A DNA stretch of 64,000 bases from Myxococcaceae bacterium JPH2 (GCA_016458225.1 JAEMGR010000023.1:124001-188000); one strand, 5' to 3'; counted from the first letter of the stretch, positions 16,472 to 30,361 are shown. Made by a program: numbers and translations. Notes: a model not told the origin generated them from the sequence alone.

Positions 16472-18670
16472 CTAGAACTGCGCCTTCATGAAGGCCTTCA
16501 TGCGCAGCTGGGTGAACTCGCGCTCCTCCATGCTGTTCCACCCGCCGAAGCGGTTGGTGAAGCCCGCCGAGCCCACCTTCACGTGGTGGTCCGCGGAGAT
16601 GGTGTCGTCCGCGTACTGCGTGACGAAGCCCGTGCCGAAGTCCGGCTTGTACGTGCCGAACGCGTACTGCCCCTCGAGGCCGAACTCCACGCCCGACAGG
16701 ATGTAGCGCGCGCGCACCAGGAGCTGGTTCTTGTTGTGCTTGCCGGACGCCATCTCGTGCAGGTTGTACGCCTGGAACGCCGTGTTGCCGTCCAGCAGGT
16801 CCGCGAAGAACTTCGAGTAGCTCGCGGACACATACAGGTCATCCGTGAACTGGTAGCCCGCGCCCGCCGTGAAGGTCGTGTAGTCCAGCACGCGGTCGTC
16901 GTCCGCGATGTTGTCGAACGGCTTCCACTGGTAGCCCGTCTGTCCCTGGCTGTTCGTGATGACGCCCGGGTTGCTGTACAGGCCCGAGGTGCTGTTGCCC
17001 GTGCTGTAGTCATTCACGAGCGAGTTGTCGCAGCCGCTGCCATCCGCCGCGCACGCGCCCGCCTGGTACGGCAGGAAGCGCGGGTCGTTCAGGCGCTTGT
17101 CCGTCTCGTGGATGTACTTGAAGCGACCAAACAGGTCGATGCCCTTGGCCACGTCCAGCACGTACTTGGCGCGCACCGCCACGATGTTGGTGCGCTTGTC
17201 CTGGAACGGCTGGAAGATGGAGCGGAAGTTGTGGCCCACGCCCGTGTCCAGCTCCGCGCCGGGGTACTGCGTCGCGTTGAGCGGCTGGCTCGAGTCTCCA
17301 TACGCCTGCCAGTTCTGGCCGTAGGTGATGAACGAGTACTCGCCCGACAGCTCCAGCGCACCGTGCGTGTACACCGGGTTCGCCGTCACGCCGCGCCAGC
17401 CGATGACCGACTCGGCGAACGGCTCGTCGAAGTCCGTGAAGTCGTTGTCCACGTTCACGGTGGCCACCTGCTGGCCCTCGCTCGTCCAACCGCCGTAGCC
17501 AATGCGGGTGGGGTTGCCCTTGAACACGCCGTAGGACGCGTTGGACGGGCCCGGGAACGCGAAGCTGCCGTCGTGGCCCTCGGTGAGCAGCACGTCCGCC
17601 TCGCGGCGGCTGGCCATCACGGAGGTGTAGTTCTTGCCAATGCTGAACAGCTGGAGGTTCAGCGACAGGCCCATGTCCAGCGGGTCGTTCAGCGCCGCGT
17701 TCAACATGTACGTCTGGTCCGAGTGCCGGCCGGCAATCACGGCCGAGTAGCCGCTGATGCCATTGAAGTTCGCCGCCGAGAGAATCGGATCCGCGTTGGA
17801 GTACGACGTGTAGAACGCGGCGCGCACGTCCATCCACGAGCCCACGTGCACGCCGGCCTTCAGGCCGCCCACGCCGTTGCGGTAGCGCGGCGTCAGCGAG
17901 CGACCGTCGTCGACGTTGTTGTCGCTGGTGCGGACCTCCTGGTCGTTCGCGTAGTCGAAGATGCCGCCCAGGTCGACCATCTCATTGACGGTGTACTTGG
18001 CCTGGAAGCCATACACGGCGTCGTTGGCGTGGAAGAGGCCGGTGCTGAAGCCCGGGCCCGCCCACAGACGGGGCAGCGCGATGCGCGCCGCGTCCCACGT
18101 CAGCTTGCGCTCGAACGCGGAGCCCTGGAGCAGCACGGCCTGGGCGTTGTCGCGGTCGATGTAGCGGATGCGGCCAATGACAAACGGGTCGAACTGGCCC
18201 AGGTCGTTGGAGCCGATGACCGCCGTGTCCACCAGGTAGCCCGGGCGGAGCGTGACGGACATGCCGCGCAGCTTGATGTACTGGTTGGAGCGCGGGTCGA
18301 ACTCGCCGCAGTCCCCCGCGACGCAGGGCTTGCTCGGGTCACCGCCGAAGCCACCAAAGTTCGTCCAGAAGTTCTGGTTGAAGCGGCTGTGAATGCGGCC
18401 GTTCACCTCGACCTGCGGAGACACCTTGGCGTTGAGGAGCAGCTCCAGCTCCGTGCCAATGCCGTTGTCGCCATAGCCTTCACCGGGGACCGTGGTGAAG
18501 TTGTACATGGCGCCCTGCTCCTGCATGTTGCCCAGGAGCCACTTCGTATAGGTGGTACCACCGATGGTCAGCTTGGGACCGCTGTCGTCGGCCAGAGCCG
18601 CCGCGGGCACGAGCGCCACCACCGCGGTGAGCGCACACGCTCCCCGCACCGCATGCTTGCGAATCTTCAT
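16472..18670 (-). CDS. Large outer-membrane beta-barrel protein (porin-like)
   Basis: A 732-residue exported protein. A signal peptide (ACALTAVVALVPAAALA) precedes alternating hydrophobic/polar stretches rich in Tyr, Gly and Asn with no hydrophobic helices, typical of an outer-membrane barrel. The C-terminus is MKAFMKAQF, ending in the Phe that directs barrels to the Bam machinery. There is no TonB box or plug domain at the N-terminus, so passive or facilitated diffusion is more likely than TonB-driven uptake. Its place between glucan-binding lipoprotein and transporter genes suggests it passes malto-oligosaccharides over the outer membrane. I could not match it to a named porin family. Confidence 0.82.
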   Translation of the reverse strand: MKIRKHAVRGACALTAVVALVPAAALADDSGPKLTIGGTTYTKWLLGNMQEQGAMYNFTTVPGEGYGDNGIGTELELLLNAKVSPQVEVNGRIHSRFNQNFWTNFGGFGGDPSKPCVAGDCGEFDPRSNQYIKLRGMSVTLRPGYLVDTAVIGSNDLGQFDPFVIGRIRYIDRDNAQAVLLQGSAFERKLTWDAARIALPRLWAGPGFSTGLFHANDAVYGFQAKYTVNEMVDLGGIFDYANDQEVRTSDNNVDDGRSLTPRYRNGVGGLKAGVHVGSWMDVRAAFYTSYSNADPILSAANFNGISGYSAVIAGRHSDQTYMLNAALNDPLDMGLSLNLQLFSIGKNYTSVMASRREADVLLTEGHDGSFAFPGPSNASYGVFKGNPTRIGYGGWTSEGQQVATVNVDNDFTDFDEPFAESVIGWRGVTANPVYTHGALELSGEYSFITYGQNWQAYGDSSQPLNATQYPGAELDTGVGHNFRSIFQPFQDKRTNIVAVRAKYVLDVAKGIDLFGRFKYIHETDKRLNDPRFLPYQAGACAADGSGCDNSLVNDYSTGNSTSGLYSNPGVITNSQGQTGYQWKPFDNIADDDRVLDYTTFTAGAGYQFTDDLYVSASYSKFFADLLDGNTAFQAYNLHEMASGKHNKNQLLVRARYILSGVEFGLEGQYAFGTYKPDFGTGFVTQYADDTISADHHVKVGSAGFTNRFGGWNSMEEREFTQLRMKAFMKAQF

Positions 18671-18706
18671 ATCGTTCCTGAAAACCTTCCCTCAGATGTT
18701 GTGACC

Positions 18707-18724
18707 GAGAGGGTTTCCCCTCTC
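18707..18724. terminator. Hairpin between the glucodextranase-C gene and the barrel gene
   Basis: A perfect seven-base stem GAGAGGG / CCCTCTC with a TTTC loop, followed by a second smaller stem CCTCG / CGAGG at 18733-18748. Both lie in the 111-base gap between the stop at 18782 and the barrel start at 18670. They could stop or attenuate transcripts from the transporter genes, or protect the upstream mRNA end, allowing different levels of barrel and transporter. Confidence 0.45.
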
Positions 18725-18781
18725 CCGAGCCACCTCGACAAACCGAGGCAGCCCTCCCCAGGTGTCAAAAGCGAGTGCGGA

Positions 18782-19708
18782 CTACTTCGTCTCGGCGTTG
18801 GCGGCGGGCTTCTCCGTCGCCGGAGCCGCGGGCTTCTCCGTCGCCGGAGCGGGAGCCGGTGCCGGGGCCGCGGGGGCCGCCTGCGCCGCCGCGGGCCGGT
18901 TGCCCACCATCTTCAGCGTGGCCTTCTTCGTCGCGGTGCCGTCCGCCGCGCACTCGTAGGTCAGCATGTCGTGCTGGGCCTTCACCTCGGACGCGTCGCC
19001 CTTGCCCTCGCCCGCGAGGACGTCAATGGCGTGCGGGTCGCAGTCTCCGTCGGTGCCGCCGCCAAAGCGGTGCTGGCCCTCGTACTCGTTCACCTTGCGG
19101 GTGAGCAGGTCATTGCCCGCGGGGAAGCCCTCGTTCGACTGCATCACCACCTGATAGCGCCACTGCGACGGGTCACCGGCGCCCAGGTCCGCGGCGTCCA
19201 CGGTGGCGGTGATCTTCTTGCCGGAGCCCTTGGCGCGCAGCGGAACCACGACCGAGTCCTTCATGGCCGCGGCCTTGGTGTTCACCTCGTTGCGCACGCG
19301 CGACGAGCCCTGCGGCGAGATGACGACGACCTTGTCCCAGGCGTCCGCCGGGTCGAACGCGACGTTCAGGCCCGGGGGGCTGTCCGTGCGGCCGCTGCCG
19401 GGCTTGCCGTCGGTGTCGATGAAGACAAACACCTCCTGGACGGAGAAGCCGGAGCCCATGCGCCACGGGTCCTCGAGACCCGAGTTCACGCCAATCACGA
19501 AGTCCACCTTGGAGCCGGACTTCTCCACGGTCAGCTCGGTCAGGTCGAACGAGCCCTTCTTGTACACGGGGTCCGTCGGGTAGACATACTTGCCCGGGCC
19601 GTTGTCGTCGCCCGTCGGGTCCTTGAAGGTGACCTTGTCGGCCGCCAGCGCCGAGCTGCCCGCCAGCGACGCGGCGAGCGAGAGGATTGCGATACGGGAG
19701 TGCTTCAT
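18782..19708 (-). CDS. Secreted glucodextranase C-domain protein
   Basis: A 308-residue exported protein with a clean Sec signal peptide (AASLAGSSALAADK). The mature N-terminus FKDPTGDDNGPGKYVYPTD and the segments VQEVFVFIDTDGKPGSG and DPADAWDKVVVISPQG are the glucodextranase C-terminal domain. The last 45 residues are a low-complexity Ala/Pro/Lys tail in which PATEKPAA is repeated. The DNA there is a 24-base near-perfect tandem repeat near 18808-18855. It follows malG by 39 bases, so it belongs to the transporter operon. Likely a periplasmic or surface glucan-binding partner. Confidence 0.82.
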   Translation of the reverse strand: MKHSRIAILSLAASLAGSSALAADKVTFKDPTGDDNGPGKYVYPTDPVYKKGSFDLTELTVEKSGSKVDFVIGVNSGLEDPWRMGSGFSVQEVFVFIDTDGKPGSGRTDSPPGLNVAFDPADAWDKVVVISPQGSSRVRNEVNTKAAAMKDSVVVPLRAKGSGKKITATVDAADLGAGDPSQWRYQVVMQSNEGFPAGNDLLTRKVNEYEGQHRFGGGTDGDCDPHAIDVLAGEGKGDASEVKAQHDMLTYECAADGTATKKATLKMVGNRPAAAQAAPAAPAPAPAPATEKPAAPATEKPAANAETK

Positions 19709-19747
19709 GGTGGTGCGGCTCCTTGCGGGGGGAGAAACAAGTGGGCG

Positions 19748-20635
19748 CTAGCCCTTGACGCTTCCAGCGGTGAGACCGGAGACCAGGTACTTCTGAAGAA
19801 AGAGGAAGAGGACGACGACCGGCACCGAGACGAGGATGGCGCCCGCGGCGAAGTAGCCCCACTGCTGGCTGAAGCCGCCCACGAAGAAGCGCAGGCCCAC
19901 GGGCGCGGTGTACATCGCCTCCTGGTCCATGAACGTGGCGGCGAGGATGAACTCGTTCCACGCCGTCATGAAGCTGAAGAGCGCCGTCACGGACAGCGCG
20001 GGCTTGGCCAAGGGCAGGATGATGCTCCAGAAGATGCGGCTGACGGACGCGCCCTCCATCAGCGCCGCCTCCTCCAGGTCCTTGGGGATGGTGTCGAAGT
20101 AGCCCTTGAGCATCCACACGCTGAAGGGAATGGACGTGGTGGCGTAGACGATGATGAGCCCCAGCCGCGAGCTGCCCAATCCCAGCCACTGCACCAGGAT
20201 GATGTAGAGCGGGATGAGCATCAGCGTGCCCGGGAACATCTGCGACACCAGGAACGCCATCAGCCCCGCGCGCTGGCCGGGGAACTTGAAGCGGCTGAAG
20301 GCATACGCCGCCGTGCACGCCACGAAGACACCCACCACGGTGGTGCCCGTGGCGATGATGATGCTGTTGAGCACCCACTTGGCGAAGGGCTGATCCGTCA
20401 GCACCGACGTGAAGTTGGAGAGCGACCACGTCTCCGGCCACGGGATGACGGCGCGCAGCCGGTCCATGGCGGTGGGGGACTCGGGCAGCGTGGAGATGGC
20501 CAGGCTCTGGCGGCCGGAGAACGCCAGGCTCACCACCCAGAGGATGGGGTAGAGCGTGAAGAGGGTGAAGCCGAGCAACAGCACGTGCAGCGGCAGGTGC
20601 GGCACACCCTCGCGTCGTGACGAGAAGAGCGCCAT
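19748..20635 (-). CDS. malG: MalG-like maltodextrin ABC transporter permease
   Basis: A 295-residue inner-membrane permease of the carbohydrate-uptake-1 ABC family with six predicted helices. The cytoplasmic coupling helix carries the EAA motif LEEAALMEGASVSRIFW-IILPLAKP, which docks on the ATPase. It starts four bases after the malF-like gene and pairs with it. Together with the ATPase and binding protein it forms a full importer, assigned to malto-oligosaccharides mainly from the neighbouring GH13 genes. Symbol given by similarity and context; the sugar is inferred. Confidence 0.88.
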   Translation of the reverse strand: MALFSSRREGVPHLPLHVLLLGFTLFTLYPILWVVSLAFSGRQSLAISTLPESPTAMDRLRAVIPWPETWSLSNFTSVLTDQPFAKWVLNSIIIATGTTVVGVFVACTAAYAFSRFKFPGQRAGLMAFLVSQMFPGTLMLIPLYIILVQWLGLGSSRLGLIIVYATTSIPFSVWMLKGYFDTIPKDLEEAALMEGASVSRIFWSIILPLAKPALSVTALFSFMTAWNEFILAATFMDQEAMYTAPVGLRFFVGGFSQQWGYFAAGAILVSVPVVVLFLFLQKYLVSGLTAGSVKG

Positions 20636-20638
20636 GGG

Positions 20639-22684
20639 TTACGCGGCCTCCGTGGCGCGGCTGACCCGGTTCTGCGCCAGGCTGTAGAGCAGCAGGATGC
20701 CGAAGATGATGGTCGCGTAGGCCGCCGCGTAGCCGTACCGGTAGCGCTGGAAGGCGAACTTGAAGGCCTGCGTCACCAGGATTTCGGTGGAGTTGCCCGG
20801 GTCGCCCGCCGTCACCAGGAAGATGATGTTGAACATGTTGAACGTCCACACCACCGACAGGATGACGGCCGGCACCAGCGCGGGCCGCAGCGCGGGCAAC
20901 GTGATGGCGGTGAACTGCTGCCAGCGATTGGCTCCGTCCACGCGCGCGGCCTCGTAGAGCTCCGCGGGGATGGACTGGAGGGCGCCCAGTGACACCACCA
21001 TCATGAACGGGAAGCTCAGCCACCCGTTGGTGGCCAGCGCCGTGAGGAACGAGGTGGTGGGCGAGTCGAACCACGACACCCCCTGCCCGCCAAACATCCG
21101 GATGACGTGATTCACCACGCCGAACTGCTGGTGGAACATGCCCTTCCAGATGAGCGCGGTGATGTAGTTGGGCATGGCCCACGGCAGGATGAGCACCACC
21201 CGGTACACCGGCCGCAGGCGCAGATTGGGCACGTTGAGCGCCAGCGCCAGCACCAGGCCCACCGTCACGCCGATGGCCACGTTGGTCACCGTCCACACCA
21301 CGGTGAAGAACAGCGTGTAATAGAAGTTGAGGTAGTTGAAGACGAGCGAGCCATCCGCCGCCCGCCGCGCAATCTGGAAGTCGCCCAGGATCTCGACGTA
21401 GTTGCGCAGGCCGACCCACAGCTCCGACAACGGCAGGTGCGTGTTGTAGAGGTTCGCGTCCGTGAACGACAGCGCGATGCCATAGCCAAACGGGAAGAAG
21501 ACCAGCAGCACCATGCCCACCAGCGCGGGCAGGATGTATGCGTAGGCCTGCCGGTGCTCCTTCAGCGTGGCGACGGTGTGGCGCAGTCCGCCCAGGCCCA
21601 CGTACAGCAACAGCGCGAGCCCCAGCACGCCGAGCAACCCGAGCGCGCGACGGGCCTCGCCGCGCACCTGGGCCACGCGCGTGGCGAGCACCGCCTCCAC
21701 GGGCTGGCCCGCGTCCGTCAGCAGCCCCAGCGGACGGCGCAGGGCGTCCGCGTCCCAGGCAGCGGGCGTGAGCGCGGGCTCGGTCCGCAGCCCTTGAGCG
21801 GACAGCAGGCCTTGTGCGCGCGCGGCGCGCTCGCGCAGCTCGGCGCCCACTGCGTCCTGGGTCCCGCGCAGCTCATCCGCCAGCGTGCGCAGGGAGTGGA
21901 CCGCGTAGCCCCCCAGTCCCGCCACGAAGAGCACGGCCGCCACCGCGGCGAACACGCGCTGGCGCCGCACCCGGAAGCCCACCCCTGTGCAGACCACGAG
22001 CGGCAACAGGAAGGCGGCCAGCGCCTCGGCGAGTCCGCTCCGGCCCACGGGAGACACCGGCGGAGTCATCACCTCCACGGAGCCCACCACCGCGCCGTCC
22101 ACCTCCACGGGCGCGGACAGCAGACGTCCCCCTGAAGGCAGCGTCTCGGCTTCCACCTCGGGCTTGCGCGCCCCCCCCTCTTCGCGGTTCGTCTCCACCG
22201 CGGCGCGCAGCCGCTGGCCTCGGTCGTAGAGCGGCTTCTCGTCGCGCGACAGCCGGCGCGGGGCCACCTTGTCACCGGTGTCCTCGGGGAAGGTGGAGGC
22301 CTCCAGCCGGATGCCGCTGAACGCGATGACGCGCACGGCGGCGCCCGCGGGCAGGGGCCAGTCCTTCACCACGGCGCGCACCGCATCGCCGGAGCCGCCC
22401 GCGCGCTGGACCATCTCCGCGAGCGAGAGCAGGGCCACGCCCGCGCGGCGCTGCTCACGTTCCACCGCGCGCTCCTCACTGGCGCGCGCGAGCAGCCCGT
22501 TCGCCAGGAACAACGACAGGCCCAGCGTGAGCGCGAGCCCACCCAGCACCCGGCCTCGGTGGAGCGAGGACGCGGGGCCGCCGCTCGCGCCCGTCAGGAG
22601 GACGTCCCCCTGTTGCCCGGACACGACGCCGGAGCCCGGTCCTCCCAGGCCACCCGCGGGCTGCTGTGGTGCGTTCGTGCTCAC
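20639..22684 (-). CDS. malF: MalF-like permease with a large sensor-like N-terminal extension
   Basis: A 681-residue protein, well over the ~300 of a plain MalF. The C-terminal ~300 residues are a normal permease: AYILPALVGMVLLVFFPFGYGIALSFTD, and the EAA loop ELYEAARVDGANRWQQFTAITLPALRP. The first ~340 residues add a transmembrane helix (46-66), an extracytoplasmic part, two more helices (about 205-225 and 230-255), a predicted coiled-coil-like part rich in Arg/Glu/Ala, and a fourth helix before the permease core. This resembles the membrane-sensor layout of receptors rather than the P2 loop of E. coli MalF, which sits between helices 3 and 4. The start is GTG at 22684, seven bases past the malE-like stop, with GAGGACGG upstream. 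Confidence 0.86.
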   Translation of the reverse strand: MSTNAPQQPAGGLGGPGSGVVSGQQGDVLLTGASGGPASSLHRGRVLGGLALTLGLSLFLANGLLARASEERAVEREQRRAGVALLSLAEMVQRAGGSGDAVRAVVKDWPLPAGAAVRVIAFSGIRLEASTFPEDTGDKVAPRRLSRDEKPLYDRGQRLRAAVETNREEGGARKPEVEAETLPSGGRLLSAPVEVDGAVVGSVEVMTPPVSPVGRSGLAEALAAFLLPLVVCTGVGFRVRRQRVFAAVAAVLFVAGLGGYAVHSLRTLADELRGTQDAVGAELRERAARAQGLLSAQGLRTEPALTPAAWDADALRRPLGLLTDAGQPVEAVLATRVAQVRGEARRALGLLGVLGLALLLYVGLGGLRHTVATLKEHRQAYAYILPALVGMVLLVFFPFGYGIALSFTDANLYNTHLPLSELWVGLRNYVEILGDFQIARRAADGSLVFNYLNFYYTLFFTVVWTVTNVAIGVTVGLVLALALNVPNLRLRPVYRVVLILPWAMPNYITALIWKGMFHQQFGVVNHVIRMFGGQGVSWFDSPTTSFLTALATNGWLSFPFMMVVSLGALQSIPAELYEAARVDGANRWQQFTAITLPALRPALVPAVILSVVWTFNMFNIIFLVTAGDPGNSTEILVTQAFKFAFQRYRYGYAAAYATIIFGILLLYSLAQNRVSRATEAA

Positions 22685-22691
22685 CCCGTCC

Positions 22692-23918
22692 TCACTTCTT
22701 CCGCAGGTTGGCGACGTCCTTCGCCACGGCCTTCTGGGCCACATCCATGGCGGCCTTGGGCGTGGAGGCCTTCTTCACGATGGCGTTCATCGCGCTCGTC
22801 GCGGGGGACCAGACCATGCTCATCTCCGGCACGTTGGGCATGGGCACGGCCACCTCGACCTGCTCGCGCATGGCCTTGAGCTGCGGATCCGCGGCCACCT
22901 TCGCGTCCGCGTAGACCGTCTGATTGGACGGGCTCTGGCGGCCCTCCAGGGCCAGCGTCCTCGCGGAGGACGCCTCGGTGAGGAAGCGCGCGAAGTCATA
23001 CGCCGCCTCCTTGTTCTTGGACGGCGCCGCCACGTACACGCCCTCCACCGTCATCCAGGGAGACATCGGCTTGCCGCCGGCCTCGTCCAGGACGGGCAGC
23101 CGCGCCAGGCCGTAGTCCACGCCCTTGGCGACCTCGCCCAGGAACCAGGGGCCGGAGAACACCATGGCCGCCTTGCCCTCGTTGAACAGCGCGGTGATGA
23201 GCGCCGTGGACGGCTCGGTGGGGACGATGCCGTCCTTCTCCAGCCACTTCATCATCAGCTCGAGCGACTTCACGTTCTGCGGCGAGTTGAGCGTGGGCGT
23301 GACGTTGGGCCCGAAGACGCCCCCGCCAAAGCCATTCATCAGCGCCGCGTGGTAGTAGAAGTCGGAATAGGCATACGCCAGTCCGAAGCGGCCCGCCTTC
23401 TTGTCCGTCAGCGTCTTGGCCAGCTTCACCAGCTCGCCCGTCGTCTTGGGCGGCACCGGCACCAGCTTCTTGTTGTAGATGAGCGTGATGACCTTGTAGT
23501 TGAGCGGCAGCCCGTACGTGGTGCCCCGGTAGGTCATCGCCTCCATCGTCGAGGGGATGAAGCGCTTCTTCGTCGCGTCATCCAGGTAGAAGTCGATGGG
23601 CTCCACCGTGTTGCCGGACTCAATCCATCCGCCCAGCCGGTCCTGCGCGAAGATGAAGAGGTCTGGTCCCTTGCCGCGCGGCACGGTGGCGGAAATCTTG
23701 TCCGCGTATGCGTCGTAAGGGACGGCCAGCGTCGTCACCTTGATGCCCTTGGCGGCGTTGGCGGCGTTGTACTCCGCCACCACCTTCTCCAGCGCGGCCT
23801 TCTCCTCGGCGCGGTAGGCGTGCCACAGGACCAGCTCGGTGGCGGCGAGGGACGGCAGTGGCAGCAGGCCCAGCGCGCACAGGCACAGGGCCGCGACCAG
23901 GGTTCGCACGGTTGTCAT
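22692..23918 (-). CDS. malE: MalE-like periplasmic maltodextrin-binding protein
   Basis: A 408-residue extracellular solute-binding protein of family 1. A signal peptide (CLCALGLLPLPSLAATE) without lipobox precedes LVLWHAYRAEEKAALEKVVAEYNAA, the standard opening of these proteins. Ligand-cleft segments include GPDLFIFAQDRLGGW, YGLPLNYKVITLIYNKKL and KAAMVFSGPWFLGE, which closely follow the E. coli MalE pattern. It should capture malto-oligosaccharides in the periplasm and present them to the MalFG-like permeases encoded just downstream. ATG at 23918 has GGAG upstream. The gene follows the ATPase gene by 25 bases. Confidence 0.9.
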   Translation of the reverse strand: MTTVRTLVAALCLCALGLLPLPSLAATELVLWHAYRAEEKAALEKVVAEYNAANAAKGIKVTTLAVPYDAYADKISATVPRGKGPDLFIFAQDRLGGWIESGNTVEPIDFYLDDATKKRFIPSTMEAMTYRGTTYGLPLNYKVITLIYNKKLVPVPPKTTGELVKLAKTLTDKKAGRFGLAYAYSDFYYHAALMNGFGGGVFGPNVTPTLNSPQNVKSLELMMKWLEKDGIVPTEPSTALITALFNEGKAAMVFSGPWFLGEVAKGVDYGLARLPVLDEAGGKPMSPWMTVEGVYVAAPSKNKEAAYDFARFLTEASSARTLALEGRQSPSNQTVYADAKVAADPQLKAMREQVEVAVPMPNVPEMSMVWSPATSAMNAIVKKASTPKAAMDVAQKAVAKDVANLRKK

Positions 23919-23943
23919 TCCAGGGTCTCCAATGTCGGGGGGC

Positions 23944-25038
<1,095 letters not shown>

Positions 25039-25099
25039 CAAGCCCTCCCCGCGCGACCCAACAGAGAACCGTCACATGCCCCCGCCACGCCGAGGCCGC

Positions 25100-26683
25100 T
25101 CATTGGGGGTGCCCCACGATTCGCGTGGACAGCGGCTCCAGCACCAGCTCCAACGTGGGGCCCGTGCTGACCCGCCCTGTGTTCAGCAGGTCTTCCACGA
25201 CGACCTGGTCCCAAGCCGGAGGACGGGGCACCGACACGGTGGCGCGCGTCTCGCCCCGGTTCACCGCCACCAACACCGCGTCCTGGGTCTCCGGGTCCGT
25301 CCTCAGAAAGACATACACATCGCCCTCGGTGGACAGCGCCTGATGCGTGCCCCGAGACAACGCCGGATGCGCGCGCCGCACGGCGATGAGCCGGCGGTAG
25401 AAGTCGCGCAGGCGCTCGTCTCGCACGAGCCCCGCGCCCGGCTTCACCGCGCTCGAACCCCAGGGCATGTCTCCACGATTGGCGGGCCAGTCTCCACCGG
25501 GGCGCGCGACCTCCTCGCCGTAGTAGATGACGGGGATGCCCGAGGTGGTGAGCTGCAACGCCGCCGCCAGCTTGAAGCGCGCCAGGTCTCCCCCGAGCTG
25601 ATGCAGCGCCCCGTCCACGTCATGCGAGGACAGGAAGTGCGCCAGGTGGTGACCCGCGCGCACCTTGCTCCGCGACTGGAGATACCGGTCGAACGCGATG
25701 GCGCGCCCGCGCCCCTGCACGAAGCCCAGCACGCTCCCCTGAAAGGAGAAGTCGAAGCCGGCGTCCATCTCGTCGCCCTCGAACCACGCGTCCAACGTCT
25801 GCGCGTCGCCGCCCCACACCTCGCCCAGGAGGAAGAAGCTGGGTGATACCTCCGCGCGCGTCCGGCGGCGGTGCTCCTTCCAGAAGTCGTGCGACACATG
25901 CTTCACGGTGTCCAACCGGAAGCCATCCACCCCCGAGCGCTTCGCCCAGTCGAGCTGCGCGTCGAGCAGGTAGCGCGCCACCTCGGGCTGCTCCGTCTTG
26001 AAGTCCGGCAGGCCCGAGACACACGACGTGACATCGTCCTGTCCGCAGGTGCCCGTCTCCTCGGAGCGAAACCACCCCGGGTGGTCCTTCAAGTAGCGCG
26101 AGCCATAGCCCGCGTGGTTGTAGACGACATCCAACAACACACGGATGCCTCGCTGATGACACGCCTCCACCAGCGCCTTGAAGTCCTGCTCGGTACCGAA
26201 GCGCGGATCCAACTGGTGGAAGTCATCCGCCCAGTAGCCGTGATAGCCCCAGTCCGGGAAGCCCGCGCCCGTGACGAACCCGTCGATGTTCTTCACCAGC
26301 GGCGTGAGCCACAGCGCCGTCACGCCCAAGGAAGACAGCTCATCCAGACGCGCGGTGAGCCCCTTGAGGTCTCCCCCATGAAAGGCCCCGGGCGCCGAGA
26401 CATCCACCTTCGCGTTGTTGGAGGCGTCCCCGTCCGCGAACCGGTCGAGCACGACGAAGTACAAAACCTCGTCCGCCCACCGCCGCTCCGGGGCCGTGGG
26501 CTGGCGCGATGCGCTGGCGGCCTGCGCCACCGGAGGCGCGGCATCCACCGGGGTAGGTAGGGACTCAGCGGCCCCGTGGGCGCACCCCACCAGGCACGCC
26601 GCGGCGAGGCCAGGGAGCACGCGCCGGGTCCTTCCGAGGCGCCGGGGAACGTTCGTTTTCCGGCGAGAGCTGCGTTCGGCCAT
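25100..26683 (-). CDS. GH13 alpha-amylase/cyclomaltodextrinase-like lipoprotein
   Basis: A 527-residue lipoprotein; the signal peptide (GLAAACLVGC) ends in a lipobox. The GH13 barrel is complete: LYFVVLDRFADGD, GGDLKGLTARLDEL, YHGYWADDF, DVVYNHAGYGS, GFRLDTVKH with nucleophile D258, LLGEVWGG with acid E288, and SSHDVDG with D355. The VVLDRFADGD and GFPDWGYHGYW blocks fit secreted alpha-amylases and cyclomaltodextrinase-like enzymes. It heads the minus-strand maltodextrin operon, so it probably supplies oligosaccharides to the transporter. It diverges from the pullulanase gene, sharing a 222-base regulatory region. Confidence 0.92.
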   Translation of the reverse strand: MAERSSRRKTNVPRRLGRTRRVLPGLAAACLVGCAHGAAESLPTPVDAAPPVAQAASASRQPTAPERRWADEVLYFVVLDRFADGDASNNAKVDVSAPGAFHGGDLKGLTARLDELSSLGVTALWLTPLVKNIDGFVTGAGFPDWGYHGYWADDFHQLDPRFGTEQDFKALVEACHQRGIRVLLDVVYNHAGYGSRYLKDHPGWFRSEETGTCGQDDVTSCVSGLPDFKTEQPEVARYLLDAQLDWAKRSGVDGFRLDTVKHVSHDFWKEHRRRTRAEVSPSFFLLGEVWGGDAQTLDAWFEGDEMDAGFDFSFQGSVLGFVQGRGRAIAFDRYLQSRSKVRAGHHLAHFLSSHDVDGALHQLGGDLARFKLAAALQLTTSGIPVIYYGEEVARPGGDWPANRGDMPWGSSAVKPGAGLVRDERLRDFYRRLIAVRRAHPALSRGTHQALSTEGDVYVFLRTDPETQDAVLVAVNRGETRATVSVPRPPAWDQVVVEDLLNTGRVSTGPTLELVLEPLSTRIVGHPQ

Positions 26684-26905
26684 GGGCGGCGCACTGTACC
26701 GAACAGATTCCATCCCGGTGAAGTTCTCGCGGAACTTTTGCGGCGTACCGCTCCACTCTCCGAGGGGGCCGGACCCTCTCGGTGACGGGCGCGTCACACG
26801 ACGCAGCGCGGCATCCAGGTGGGCCAGCGGGGGCCCAACCTCGCTTTGAAATAAATTCGAGTTTTACCGTCAATCAAGACTGGCCCGACATCCAACCGTC
26901 CGGCC
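26684..26905. promoter_or_regulatory. Divergent control region of the alpha-glucan locus
   Basis: This 222-base gap must hold promoters for both the minus-strand operon and the pullulanase. It contains a perfect dyad AAGTTC-N5-GAACTT at 26721-26737, a near-perfect hairpin at 26760-26782 (CCGAGGGGG / CCCTCTCGG), and an AT-rich patch around 26848-26877 (TTTGAAATAAATTCGAG) that would suit the pullulanase promoter. The dyad at 26721 is a candidate operator for a sugar-responsive regulator, but no regulator gene lies beside it. Confidence 0.45.

Positions 26906-30361
<3,456 letters not shown>

Noticed and set aside
16295-20620. A 1,441-codon open frame on the plus strand
   Set aside because: It is the shadow of the minus-strand barrel, glucodextranase-C and malG genes. 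It is Arg/His/Val-rich with no family features, as expected for high-GC antisense frames.
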